Origin: Liopterus haemorrhoidalis
Lineage: Eukaryota; Arthropoda; Insecta; Coleoptera; Dytiscidae
NCBI GenBank assembly: GCA_963971575.1
Contig: OZ020616.1
Location: 17,433,535 to 17,497,534, forward strand
DNA length: 64,000 nt
Direction: 5' to 3'
This document shows positions 43,291-53,640 of this stretch, piece after piece. Position numbers and translations under genes: made by a program. Below the pieces are notes generated by a model. It was not told the DNA's origin. It saw only the letters and a program-made list of their open reading frames with translations, and did no database searches. Numbering within the stretch: position 1 is the first letter of the stretch; each line of letters begins with the position of its first letter.

Positions 43291-44269
43291 GTCGGGCAAG
43301 TAAAAATATGAAAAATATAACCACAATCAGGCGCGTACCCAGATTTATTTAATTTTTTTTGTGGGGCTCAGAAGTAAATTTTTTTTATGGAGAGGTTTCG
43401 CGTCAAATATAAAAAATTTATGTGAAGTGTGAATTTTCACACATTTGTGGGTTTTGCAGGGACTTAGTAACTGAATGATGATTATTTGGGATGCCAAAAC
43501 AAATTTTATGTCAAAATATTTTTTTATGGATTTTAATTCGAATGACTAATACCATTATTTAAGTTTCTAAATATGTGCAGTATTTTATTTATATAGCAAG
43601 GTTCAGTAAGATTTTTAAAATTGCGCCTATGGCTTCCATTGTTTGCTTAAATCATAAGCCCCGCCCTCTGATTTCGTCAAACAGAATTAAATTATAATTT
43701 CAACACTTCCTACTGGTTATTAAATTTACGCTTTTAAAAAATAAATGCAACATTTACCAATATATAACTAGAATTTTGACAAAATAATTTAAACAAAATA
43801 AAAATGCAAAAAAAAAACAAAAAAATAAAATTAAACGTTCGAACTGCAAATTACAAAGTGCATGACAAAACCAACTGAGCCACTAGCGCTACTGATCTGG
43901 TGTGTTACATTGCGAATTAAATATTTAACATATTTTAGTTAAAAATACAAAAAAAGCGTCATTTTCCGAAAACATAATCTGATCAAAAATTCCTTTTGTA
44001 CTATTCCGGTTCACACCAATGTACATTACTTAGAATTTTTTCAAATTTTTAGTTTAAACCATCTGGGCTACAGGGTGTGGGACAAATTTTTTTTTGCATA
44101 ATTTTGGCAAAAATCGCTTCAAAATAATTTATTTTGCAAAAATAAAATTTTGATCGTTAATCCACGTACTAAGGGCTTTCATTTGATACCCTACTCAGAA
44201 TTTAAAAAAAATATTTTTGTTTTTGATGAGCACATATTTGTTTATATTTTTAGGGGGGTATGTTTTTTA
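43291..44269. other. AT-rich stretch, nothing recognised
   Basis: No paired repeats or coding signal were found. Confidence 0.45.
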
Positions 44270-44450
44270 GATGTTTTAGTATTTTTCCTATGTGCGGGTC
44301 AAAGAGTTGTATAAGCATGCCAAATTTCAACTCTCTAGGTTTAGCCGTTTGGCTACAATTTTTACCGAACAGACAGACAGACAGACAGACAGACGACAAA
44401 ATGACGGTATAAGGGTTTTTTGGTCATACCTACAAAACCCTAAAAACTGT
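44270..44450 (+). repeat. Dispersed repeat family R1 with ACAG microsatellite
   Basis: Plus-strand orientation: GGGTCAAAGAGTTGTATAAG, GCCAAATTTCAACTCTCTAG, GCCGTTTGGCTACAATTTTT, an ACAG run (44366-44392) and GGTCATACCTACAAAACCCT, the complement order of the copy at 2190. Confidence 0.6.
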
Positions 44451-44699
44451 TTAAAAACGGTTTTTAAATGTTTGGGGGACTTAAAAATACCTACCCAGAA
44501 TTTAATAAACCTTTGAGCCCATCACGCTGCTTGCCTAGCCACAGTTGTGAGTTTAGGAAGTTCATTACCAGACTGAAATGAGTTAGGTAAGGAGGCCTTT
44601 TTCCTAATCACCATTGAAAAAACTATTTGCAGTTCGGTAATCAAAATTTTATTGAAAATAACAAATTGCAGTTTATAACTCGCGTTATTTATTTGAAAA
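44451..44699. other. Spacer, nothing recognised
   Basis: No feature was noticed. Confidence 0.4.
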
Positions 44700-45420
44700 T
44701 ATTACAGATTACTCAATATACACTTCTTTCTTCTTTTCATCGTAAATTTGCTTGCATGTATTCGCGACTGCAAATAACAGTGAGACATCTGGTGGTGACT
44801 GGCTAAATTAAACAGAAGCGTATATTTGGATAATTTTTGTAGCGTGTTGTGCTGCAGTTTATGTGAATTAAGAAGTATTTTAAAATATAGTGACTTAAAT
44901 ACAGTGCTTTTTTGCCGAAATATTGTTTGAACAGATAAATATTAAGAAAAAACTTCTGACATATACGCTTCTCGTCCGCCATCAGCTGTTGTACGCAGCG
45001 CCGCCAACGTTAGTTTCAGTCGCGAATACAAAACTTGTTCCTTTGAATTTCCATACTGTTCTGGTATCTAAATCTGCATCCATAATTAATTTAAAAATTT
45101 TTGCTGATTGAAATATTCATTCAAGTTCTTGTAATGTTAACTTCTTTTTATGAACATTTTCTTCCTCGTAAATTTCCGCCTCGGCATATGCTCACTCTTC
45201 TTCATTGGTCAGAATCAATTAATTGTTCTGAATATGATTCCAATAATTTCTGAACATAGCTGTATAAGACTTCATAAAAGCCAAAATCTGTTCCAATACC
45301 GTGCTAATCTAGGTTATTATCGCGCTAATCGAAATTTGATTTACTAATTAAACCCCCGCTTATATCGGTTTTGTTTCGCGCTTATCGAAATTTGAATTAC
45401 TAAGTAAACCTGCGCTAATC
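44700..45420 (-). pseudogene. Possible pogo/Tigger-like transposon remnant
   Basis: On the minus strand 45260 to 45030 gives a broken frame with LTNEEE, YAEAEIYEEENVH and MDADLDTRTVWKFKG, similar in style to the acidic C-terminus of pogo-type transposases. The segment 45310-45420 has two tandem copies of CGCGCTAATCGAAATTTG-type sequence resembling pogo subterminal repeats. GTATTCGCGACTG (44759) and its complement (45019) bound a possible insertion. Several stops and no catalytic motif; the identification is weak. Confidence 0.3.
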
Positions 45421-45480
45421 GAGGGATTCGTGTCTTAAAAAGTGTTTTTTCTATTTTGCTCTCATAAGAGTTATTATAAA

Positions 45481-46050
45481 CAGTGCCGGCTCCACAAAGG
45501 ACGCGTCGCATCGGGGCGCCACGATCCAGGGGCGCCATCGCGACGAACGATTAAGCGGCGCCGTTTTTATACTGGCGAGATTCCCAGTTTCAGTAGCAAC
45601 TGGCAAACGACGTTTTTCGAAATTAAAATTAATTGAGTCATACTTGAGATCAACTATTTCTCAAGAAAGATTGGTTGGACTTGCAATAATATCAATTGAA
45701 AACGAAATTTGCGACAAATTAGATGTCAATATATTTATAGAAAAATTTGCATCTCTTATATTGTGACAATAAACTGGGCCGTGGCAAGCGGGGGTGTTAG
45801 AGGTGCACAGAACCCCGGCGGCAGGTCGTAGGGAAAATATTGGCAAATAGGGGTGGGAGAACAATCAAATTCTGGTCGCCTTTTTTTTTAAAGCTTTTGG
45901 TCGACTTATTATTTTTTTATTTTAGAGAACAAACGAATTTGGGCGACTTCTTTATTTTAGAGAATAAACAAATTTCTGGTCAACCTTTTTTTTTAAGGGC
46001 GCCGAAACAAGCTTTGCATCGGGGCGCTATAACCCCTAGAGCCGGCACTG
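45481..46050. mobile_element. hAT-like element, 570 bp
   Basis: It starts CAGTGCCGGCTCCACAAAGG and ends CCTAGAGCCGGCACTG. GGGGCGCC-type motifs lie just inside each end. The flanks attataaa and attatgta match at 6 of 8. It has no transposase. Confidence 0.75.
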
Positions 46051-46267
46051 ATTATGTAACTAAATGGGTGTTATGACCACCCAATTGACACTTATCATTT
46101 TATTTCATTAAATTGGTATTACAATAACCTGTACATTTTGTAGAATATGGTTGATAGCTATCTTAAAAATATAAAACTAGGGGCCAACCCCTACATTCAC
46201 GTACCAAATTCCCTTATCAGAGATGTTGTTTAAATATATAATGCAAATTTATTATTCTAAGGCCCTG

Positions 46268-46508
46268 TCTTTCCACCTTCAGATAAAGTTCCAGGTAACT
46301 ATCTGACAGGTAAGGTTATTTATAACTTCATCTGCTGAATAAATGTCATCCCTTCTTTCTATACAAATGTATCTATCTGATAGTTATCTAACGGATAATG
46401 AGACTGACGTATTGGATTCACTGACTGGTATTGACATTTATTCAGCAGATGAAGTTATAACCCTATCTGTCAGATAGTTACCTGGAACTTTATCTGAAGA
46501 TTGAAAGA
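46268..46508. mobile_element. Palindromic MITE with ~80-bp arms
   Basis: The left arm (46268-46350, with GATAAAGTTCCAGGTAACTA) and right arm (46430-46508, with TAGTTACCTGGAACTTTATC) are near-perfect reverse complements around an 80-bp loop. It is non-coding. No clear target duplication. Confidence 0.8.
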
Positions 46509-46703
46509 AGATGGATATGAAATGACATAAATAAACAAAATAGAAAAAATAGTATGAAAAACTCGTTACATAAGGCTTTTTGCCTCACTTGTCGATTAGA
46601 AAATTCTTCGCTTCGCGGCTTTGTAGGTAAATACTATATTCCATTAGAAGGTTAGAATGCAGTACAGGGTAAATGGAGTAGTTCTGTTTCATACTCTGTA
46701 ATG

Positions 46704-47014
46704 CAGTGTTTCTCAACAGGTGGTCTGCGGACCGCAGGCGGTCCCCAGAAAAATTTTAGTGGTCCGCGAATGTTTTTGTATGTCTTTTTTACATATTTTT
46801 AAAAAAATTTATGCACTTTTTTTATGTAAATATATTATATTTTGTTTATTTTCTATAAACTTTCTGTGATTTTCTACAAATTAAATAAATGTATTTAGTA
46901 GCACATTAAATATATTTTCTTGCAAAAAATTAACCAACAATTATTATTAGTGGTGTGCGTTAGAAAATTATATGTTATACTGGTCCGCAGTGCCTTTTTG
47001 GTTGAGAAACACTG
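46704..47014. mobile_element. hAT-like MITE (CAGTGTTTCTCAACAGG family)
   Basis: It starts CAGTGTTTCTCAACAGGTGG and ends TTGGTTGAGAAACACTG. The flanks ctgtaatg and ctgtagtg match at 7 of 8. It is homologous to 32880-33148 and keeps more of the GCGGACCGCAGGCGG subterminal stretch. Confidence 0.85.
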
Positions 47015-47149
47015 CTGTAGTGGGTTATCCCAATAACACAATCCTTTTCTTCTTTGGCGAGGTTGTCAGTTGTAAAATGTGCTGATCGTTGAAAACACTG
47101 TACAAATGGTTATTAATTTATCCCTAAAACTTTTTACATTTAATTTGAA

Positions 47150-47260
47150 TATTCTTAGGATTCATTGACATATTTGACACTTTTACAACATTTGGCAGCA
47201 CCGCTCCCATTTCCCATAAGAGCAATACTGTATTCTAACGTTTGAACGGACTATAATAAG
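47150..47260 (-). mobile_element. Partial copy of the MITE at 34104
   Basis: Read on the minus strand, TATAGTCCGTTCAAACG, then GCTCTTATGGGAAATGGGAG and GGTGCTGCCAAATGTTG follow the left half of 34104-34430. Confidence 0.6.
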
Positions 47261-47269
47261 TATCTTGAG

Positions 47270-47410
47270 TAAAAAGGAAACGTATATGGGTCAGAAAATA
47301 GTTATCTCGAAGGAAAATAAGTGGTATTACATAAACATTGCTTTTTTCTTTTTGCTTCCACAAATATTAAGATAGTTCCCTCGCTCCAATCTGTCTTTTA
47401 TAATAAAACT
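47270..47410 (-). repeat. Segment duplicated in inverted form at 25335-25500
   Basis: TATGGGTCAGAAAATAGTTA, GAAGGAAAATAAGTGGTATT and CTCGCTCCAATCTGTC are the complement of the earlier copy. Confidence 0.55.
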
Positions 47411-47426
47411 GTCTGTAGCAAACTGA

Positions 47427-47627
47427 ATGGTTTGCATTTTGCATGATTCAAGAGCGGAACAAATGGTAGTCGGAGCATATGGTCCAGATATCGCACCATC
47501 CGACTACCATTTGTTCTGCTTTCTACAAAATTCCCTTAACGGAAAAAATTTCGCATCTGTGGACGATCAAAATTTATTTTTTCACGGTCTTGCCCCACCC
47601 CAAATATTAAAAAAAAGACGGTTTTAA
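47427..47627 (+). pseudogene. Mariner transposase remnant (third catalytic D region)
   Basis: The frame contains PDIAPSDYHLFCFLQNSLNG and then KNFASVDDQNLFF, corresponding to the conserved YSPDLAPSDYHLF block around the last catalytic aspartate of mariner transposases and the region just after it. The enzyme would cut and paste a mariner element at TA sites. Only about 45 residues resemble the family. The start of the frame is unrelated and includes a perfect 18-bp inverted copy of the DYHLF-coding DNA (47457-47474 against 47499-47516). No TIR was found nearby; it is certainly non-functional. Confidence 0.7.
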
Positions 47628-47757
47628 AGGATACAGGTTTTTTTGTAATTGAACGTCCCAAGAAACAATTTCTGAGTCCCCCTAAGAACAGATTTGACAT
47701 CTAAAATCCTCCCCACCGACAAAAAATCGCGAGTGCGCGTGTTTACAAGCAAAGAGC

Positions 47758-48292
47758 TATACTCTATGTCAGAAAGACTGAAGCCTGGTTTATAATAAGC
47801 CCATAGCATAACTGCATATGCATTAAACAATAGATTTGACCCTTCAAAACATCTGTTTGTAATAAACAGAACAAAGAGAGTAGTGTAATTTTTATGCTTA
47901 TGTTCCATAACATATCTATTATAAACCAGGCTTGATAGTAATCTTTTGTCAGGCAGTTACCAGGGGCGTGCACATTTTAAACACGTTTAAATTGGTTTTG
48001 TGTATTTCTATATTACTATTTATCATTTTATTAAACGCACGCCTGTGACCATATTTATCATATCATTAAACGCACCCCTGTCACCATATTTTTCCTCAAA
48101 ATTTTAGGGTAACATTTTTATGATCTATTGTGTTTAACCCTAGTTCGTATTCCCATATAATATATGCGGTACACTCGGTTGTTTTTAACAATATTTCGTT
48201 TCTATTTTGTGGGCCGCTTCTGTGTGAAAAAACAATAACTTTTTACAAGTAATAAATTTTATTACTATCAGTCTTTCTGAGATAGAGTATAG
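47758..48292. mobile_element. Inverted-repeat element with nested MITE
   Basis: TATACTCTATGTCAGAAAGA (47758) and the complement of TCTTTCTGAGATAGAGTATA (to 48292) form 24-bp arms with one mismatch. Inside, 47781-47933 is a MITE with 17-bp arms (AAGCCTGGTTTATAATA and complement). A 37-bp tandem duplication with TTAAACGCACGCCTGTGACC lies near 48019-48090. Confidence 0.5.
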
Positions 48293-49179
48293 TAAACTTA
48301 CTCAGTGTAATTGACCCTTATGGAGAATTCAAACTATTTTACATATTGTTTGTTTTTCTTTCGGTTCCCGTTTTATATTTGGTTACTCATAAATTTTGGC
48401 TACTACCTACCAATATTTAAAAAATCATCCGACCCTCGCTGTCAAAAAATCAACTCTGCCGAAACTAACCTAGGTTGTGTTTAACGTAGACATCTAAATA
48501 TACCACACTCTTTCTGAGCACAATACTCAGTCTTCTGTCTGCCTCAGTGAGACAATAGTGTTACACGGTAAAGGTAACCAGTACAGATAGGGACATTTTT
48601 TAAAGTTAGTTTATGTTGACAGCACTGTGTTGTGATTGACAGTTACAATAACGAACTAATTAGTGCGACAACAACTGGAATGACTTCAAAGTGGTTGTAA
48701 AAATAGAAAAAAACAAGTGTATTTTTGGAAACAGCGGCGCCAATACTTTAGAATAGTGTGTCAAAGATCATAAGTAATAAAAAGTCCAATGTTACCATTA
48801 CATTATACGAATAACAATACATTTAACATACATTTTTGTGTTTATTAGTAAATTTTGAAGTTATTTTTGTTTCAAGAGTTCATTTAAACGTGGAATTTAT
48901 TAGATCATAATATTAAAAATAAAATATATTTAAAAGCATTTTAAGCACCACTAAAATACTTTCTATTTCCGTTTTGCTATTGTGTGACTTTTGTAATGTA
49001 GGTATGGTTCTGAAACGAAAGAATAGCAAAATGTTATGTCCAATAATAAAACTCTCCATTCATGAATAACACTCGATAACCGATAACCTTTTGGGAACAT
49101 TCCACGGTCAATCTTGTTTCTTCTAGATGAGAAAAAATTACTGACTAGAGTAATACGAAATTATTTTACATTTACATTC
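48293..49179. other. AT-rich stretch, nothing recognised
   Basis: No paired repeats or coding signal were found. Confidence 0.45.
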
Positions 49180-49330
49180 ATCATCATCATTCTCTGTTCT
49201 ACTTACTATCCAAGCTGGATAATTGCCTCCGTCACAGCACGGTTCCATCTGTTTTTATCAGCTATTCCACATTATTCTTCCATCTTAGTTTCGGTCTTTC
49301 TTTAGATTTTTTGAAAGTTGGGCGGTACTC
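49180..49330 (-). pseudogene. LINE reverse-transcriptase C-terminal remnant
   Basis: On the minus strand the frame gives RPKLRWKNNVE, an interruption, then DKNRWNRAVTEAIIQLG, like the C-terminal end of non-LTR retrotransposon ORF2 (RxRLRW ... DRxxWRxxV). It is followed by ATGATGATGATG (complement of 49178-49190), the short tail type of several LINE clades. The clade cannot be assigned from so little. Confidence 0.45.
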
Positions 49331-49362
49331 ATACAATCTTTTTGTAGCTCTTGCTGTATCAA

Positions 49363-49920
49363 TGGGTGCGTTTTGTTGTGCCAATTCTGGTTTCGGTTTA
49401 ATCGGAATACGCGTGTTGTTGCGACAATATTCTCGTTCTATTCATTCGATGACTCGAGGTGGAACGACTGGAATGAATAAGTGTGGTGGGGATGAAAAGT
49501 AATATGTATTTGAATGCAGTTGTTTTCATTTGGTTTTTAAATGTATTAGAATTAAATCTTGGTATTACTGCTTCAAAATTATTTTTACTATTAGCTATTT
49601 TCTCATTTTGTGTCCTAGAATAAATATATACCTATATGATTTTAATATAGTATTGTTAAATCTAAACTTAAAATGTATTTACAATTCAATTATTCGTTCT
49701 AAAACATTACGTTCTAGAATATTTGCTTCAAATATAAAGTTTTCTTATTCTGAATTTATTATTTAGATTATCCATTTAGGTGAAATATGTTCGTTATTTG
49801 TTCTACAACCATAGGACTTAACGTTCATGCAAACTTCCATGTTTACTTCACGATCAAAATTGTCGTTTTCTTGCGCATCAATTCTAGTACTTCTAACCAG
49901 CCACCAACAAAACGCACCCC
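49363..49920. mobile_element. MITE family Y, uninterrupted copy
   Basis: It begins TGGGTGCGTTTTGTTGTGCC and ends CCACCAACAAAACGCACCC; with CAA in front the shared terminal repeat is CAATGGGTGCGTTTTGTTG. It is homologous along its length, in inverted orientation, to 51938-53640 without that copy's insertion. It is non-coding. The superfamily is unclear because no target duplication was convincing. Confidence 0.75.
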
Positions 49921-49930
49921 ATGTGAATAA

Positions 49931-50787
49931 GGCTGCGGTTACAGTGAAAGCGTGTTCGCCCGAAGTACACTTCGGGCATATTCGCGCGTATATGGGCATA
50001 TTCGCGCGTATTATTACTTTTGTTCTTAAAATTCTTTCAAAATGACCGTTTCAAATTAAGTTTCAGATTTATTTAAAATAAGATTTACAAGAATAAAATA
50101 TATAAAACAGGATCGAGAAAACCATCAGATTATCGACTCAGAGCTTCTATAAATTCAACAATTCTAGTTCTTCTCGCGAACCGAATAATGCTCATTCCCG
50201 TATTAAGTAGACAGCAGTTTATATATAAAATCGAATAGAATTTCCTAGAATTAAAGTCTAAAAATTGTCTAAGGGTATGTCATTGTTTAAATTTATTAAA
50301 CAATATCTTTGAACAAAAGTCATTTTAAGTAATTCAGTCGCCACTTCATCCCATAATTTACGTGATTGATCACGGTTATGATAAGATTTACATTTTTGAT
50401 TCCATAACGATCTTCGATCAAAAACTAAAAATATTAATTTCTCAATATTCATTTTGTATACACAGACTGTACCACAGAGCAAGTAAAACAAATGGACTGT
50501 ACGGAGATTAGAACTGTACGTAGAATGTATACTCGCGCGAAGAAAACAAACAAGTTTGAACTTGAAGCGGCGATCAGCTATTGCGCGATTTATAGTACAC
50601 ACATGTGTACTTACGCTTGAATCAGTTGCCCGAATGTGGTCGAGTACGAGCGTAGTTTCACGCGATTGATAAGCTTCTACAGTAACCACACATGTGTACT
50701 TCTACACGCTTGAATCAGTCTACCGAATGCGGTCGAGTACGCGCGACTTACAGTTCGGGCGAAGGCGCTTCCACTGTAACCGCAGCC
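49931..50787 (-). mobile_element. PIF/Harbinger-like element with MADF gene remnant
   Basis: The left end GGCTGCGGTTACAGTGAAAG and right end CTTCCACTGTAACCGCAGCC are inverted repeats of about 34 bp, reaching CGCCCGAA / TTCGGGCG. The flanks are TAA and TTA, close to the TWA target of this superfamily. A block with CACATGTGTACTT and CCGAATGTGGTCGAGTACG is duplicated in tandem inside the right end (50595-50746). It carries the MADF remnant at 50258-50452. Confidence 0.7.
50258..50452 (-). pseudogene. MADF (Myb/SANT-like) protein, truncated
   Basis: The frame starts MNIEKLIFLVFDRRSLW and continues QKCKSYHNRDQSRKLWDEVA, the hallmark of a MADF domain: hydrophobic helix 1, a W in the xLW position, a YHNR-like centre and KLWDEVA in helix 3. 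It then loses similarity after about 45 residues. Harbinger elements encode a Myb-like DNA-binding partner of the transposase, and the location inside Harbinger-type TIRs fits that role. It is a partial domain followed by unrelated residues, so no longer functional. Confidence 0.7.
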
Positions 50788-50790
50788 TTA

Positions 50791-51430
50791 GGTGACCCAG
50801 CTACCTTAAGGTAACATTTTGCTGGAACTGCTCACCACGGCGTTTGACAGTAACAGCCAACCGTAACGTCTGGCAATGTATTTCGTTGAAACTGTCCTCC
50901 GTAATGTCCGACTGCTCTACAAGAGGGCAAGTAGTCAGTTGGCTGTTAGTTTTGGGAAAGTGAACACCGCGATATTTTGAAAGATGGGTTTAGATATTAC
51001 TATTGTGTTTTATTAGAGGAGGAAGAAGAGGATGATGAAATTATACGCATATTATTAAAAGCAATCCCAAATAAATTATTTGAAAGTCGGGAAAGCAAAT
51101 GATTTTTCTCTTGATAAAGTCTCTTGAGAAATGATGAAGATATTTTCACGAAATTCTTCAGGCTTAACGCTTCGTAGTTTCATTTTGTTTTGAGTATGGT
51201 GAGGGATGATGTGTCACGGAAAGTTACTAATGCAGTGCAATTCGACAAGCTGTTCATTGTCATGATTGATGAACCCTTTTCTCGACTTTATGAAAGAATC
51301 AGTTACAATTTCACAAACACTAGTAAAAATAAATCACGCATGGATTCTTCTTGGCCGTCGCCTGCTGGACAGCTACAGCGATCGAGACGCGGCTGTCGGG
51401 ATCGAGCCGTCATGACGTCACAGCTGCTGA
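50791..51430 (+). pseudogene. PIF/Harbinger transposase N-terminal remnant
   Basis: A new element seems to start at GGTGACCCAGCTACCTTAAG, directly after the TTA at 50788. The ATG at 50984 is followed, with frameshifts, by EEEEEDDEIIRILLKAIPNK and later FTKFFRLNAS, a TAG, FHFVLSMVRDDVSRK. The FxxxFRLxxxxFxxxLxxV layout is the conserved N-terminal segment of Harbinger transposases. The DDE catalytic domain is missing and the right end of the element was not found. Confidence 0.6.
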
Positions 51431-51469
51431 CTGCCGTGTAGTTCAGCGAAATAGTTCTCGTTTAAAATA

Positions 51470-51850
51470 TCAAAAAACAGTTGGAGCTTTTACTTCAGTT
51501 TCCGTTGTCTTTACATGTTCTACACATTTTTTCCACAAATCACTACTTATTGCACTTGTTTCGTCTTTAATTAATTGTACCGAACTACATTGTCACTTTC
51601 TGTCGGTATTTTTCCGGCGTACATTACCTTTTAATTGGCTCCATATTAGTTCTATAGGGTTTACTTATCTATCTGATTCCATAATATATAAACGTTTATT
51701 TAACGTTCTATATCTAAATCTTAGCAACTTCAAATAATTATACATATGGCTAACTTTGTAAGGAAATTCTATTCCGTCTTCTTCCAACTTTTTTATTAAA
51801 AGATGCACAGTCGACACTATATTTTTCGAATAAAAGTCGTATATTTTAAT
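51470..51850 (-). pseudogene. DDE_3-type transposase, C-terminal remnant
   Basis: On the minus strand the frame gives LEEDGIEFPYKVS, later VNPIELIWSQLKGNVRRKNTD, then CSSVQLIKDETSAI, SDLWKKCVEHVKTTE and a stop at 51470. The NPIELIW block contains the last catalytic acidic residue region, and LWKKCVEHV is the usual C-terminal helix of DDE_3 (IS630/Tc1/mariner-related) transposases of insects. There are stops after KSDR-like and DRK positions. The N-terminus of what is probably the same gene lies at 53641-53840; between them sits the MITE at 51938-53640, and the first two catalytic motifs are lost. Confidence 0.75.
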
Positions 51851-52444
51851 TTATTATTGTTTTAGACATAAAACTATCTATTTTATTGAAAACTTGTAAA
51901 TCGGATCGTTTTCGCTGCTGATTTTTGCCACGGACAATGGGTGCGTTTTGTTGGTGGCTGGTTGGAAGTACTAGAATTGATGCGCAAGAAAACGACAATT
52001 TTGATCGTGAAGTAAACATGGAATGACATTTGCTTGGAGGTTAAGTCATATGGTTATACTTAGAACAAATAACGAACAAATTTCACCTAAATGGATAATC
52101 TAAATAATAAATGCAGAATAAAAAAACTTTATAATTGAAGCAAATATTCAAGAATGTTTTAGAACGAGTAATTGAATTGTACATACATTTTAAGTTTAGA
52201 TTTATCAATACTATATTAAAATCAAATAGGTATATATTTATTTTAGGACACAAAATGAGAAAATACCTAAAAGTAAAGATTATTTTCAAGCAGTAATACC
52301 AAGATTCATTTCTAATATGTACATTTAAAAACCAAATGAAAACAACTGCATTCAAATATTACTTTTCATCCCCACCACACTTATTCATTCCAGTCGTTCG
52401 ACCTCGAGTCATCGAATGAGTAGAATGAATAGAATAAGAATATT

Positions 52445-53577
52445 GGATACAACAATGCCCGATGGCGGCGCTACAAGCGCTATGAACAGCTGATTGAAAC
52501 GAGTAATGTGAAAGTTGTCCATATTTGTTTACATGTTAAATCATCGATTTGCAATGGATAATAAACAGCTATCCTTATTAAATTATTTTAATTTTTTAAG
52601 TGCAACACCTTCTTCTATGTGTGTAGTTGAAGGAGAAGAGTTGTTAAACGCCGGACATCTTATGTTGTGCGGAATTTTGGACAAAAATGATGAGCATGTC
52701 AACATATGTGGGTTATGTTATTACAAGCAGTTTGAGATCACCACCTCACGAAGTCACTGGGAAATTAAAATTTAGTAATGATGTTGAAGTTTTAAATATG
52801 TCCTGCACCTGTAAAGCAGGAACTACATGCAAACACATTTCACAAACCAAAATGAAACAATCCAAGATCAGGGCATTGATTGATTGTAATATTTGATTTT
52901 TCTTCTTGTTCCAGAAACAATATATTGTGTATGGAAATATTAACCAGCACAGATTTAAAATGCCTGTGGTCTACTTTTAAAAAACCTGTCTTACAACAGT
53001 ATGAACCGCACCCTGTTAGAAACTCCTTGCCTTAATAAATTGATTAAAAACAAAAGCAGGCACTGAAGGTTCAGTGAAAATGTATTAGAAAAGCTGCGTA
53101 CAGAATTTAAGACCGCTTGCCTTAATTCTGCATTAAAATTACACGGGTAGATATTTAATTATGTTCGAGAAGGATTTTTATAATTTAGTGTTTGTTTCTT
53201 ATTTAATTTGTTTAATAAATACTGGTTTGTTATTATCTCTTCCACAACACCAAATTTATTAACAATTCACAAATTGTTTCTCATTTGGAAAATAGTGGAA
53301 GTAAATATTTTTGTTACTTCCTTTTCTAGAGTGACAGCCAAACACACAGCAATTTGTGTTGTAATAACTCATTATAATATAAAGTAATATAAAAAAGAAT
53401 AATAATTGCTATCAAAAGTTAATATAACAAACAAACTGCAACACTAACGTTTAAAAGCAACACAAACTACACGAGAAAACACATGTAAACCAGATGTAAA
53501 CAATAAACTATTACTCGTTTCGCCTAGTTCAGTTTTTATCCGCTTGGCGTCACTTCATAGCGCTGTTGAGCCCAATA
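52445..53577 (+). mobile_element. SWIM-protein element, longer copy (copy B)
   Basis: The left end is (TATT)GGATACAACAATGCCCG and the right end GCGCTGTTGAGCCCAATA. Subterminal blocks GATTGAAACGAGTAATGTG and TTTGTTTACATGTTAAATCA on the left, and ACATGTAAACAATAAAC and TTACTCGTTTCG on the right, mirror each other as in copy A at 19531. The family Y copy at 49363 gives the empty site (complement of GTTGCGACAATATTCTC), so both boundaries are fixed to within a few bases. It carries a decayed SWIM-domain gene. Confidence 0.8.
52554..53160 (+). pseudogene. SWIM zinc-finger protein, 5' half, frameshifted
   Basis: From the ATG at 52554: MDNKQLSLLNYFNFLSAT, CVVEGEELLNAGHLMLCGI, HVNICGLC, then a shift of frame near 52730 to HEVTGKLKF and SCTCKAGTTCKHI (about 52801-52840). 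CxCx5-6CxH is the SWIM zinc-finger signature. Further on, LKCLWSTFKKPVLQQYEPHP and LEKLRTEFKTACLNSALKL can be read in broken frames. The order (N-terminal segment, SWIM finger, linker) resembles proteins in which a YqaJ-type nuclease domain follows; no nuclease motif is present here. Inside defined element ends, so probably a gene that moves with the element. Confidence 0.65.
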
Positions 53578-53640
53578 GTCGCAACAAAACGCGTATTCTG
53601 ATTAAACCGAAACCAGAATTGGCACAACAAAACGCACCCA

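Larger units (their letters stand above)
51938..53640. mobile_element. MITE family Y, copy split by the SWIM element
   Basis: It starts TGGGTGCGTTTTGTTGGTGG and ends GGCACAACAAAACGCACCCA. Inverted relative to the copy at 49363-49920. Without the insertion at 52445-53577 it is about 570 bp, as long as the other copy. It separates the two halves of a DDE_3 transposase. Confidence 0.75.

Noticed and set aside
47960..48040. A hAT MITE from CAGGGGCGTGCAC to GCACGCCTG
   Set aside because: The ends are short and the flanking 8-mers do not match.
51190..51737. Plus-strand frames of 83 and 128 codons
   Set aside because: The first is the end of a decayed Harbinger transposase and the second is the antisense of a DDE_3 transposase remnant.
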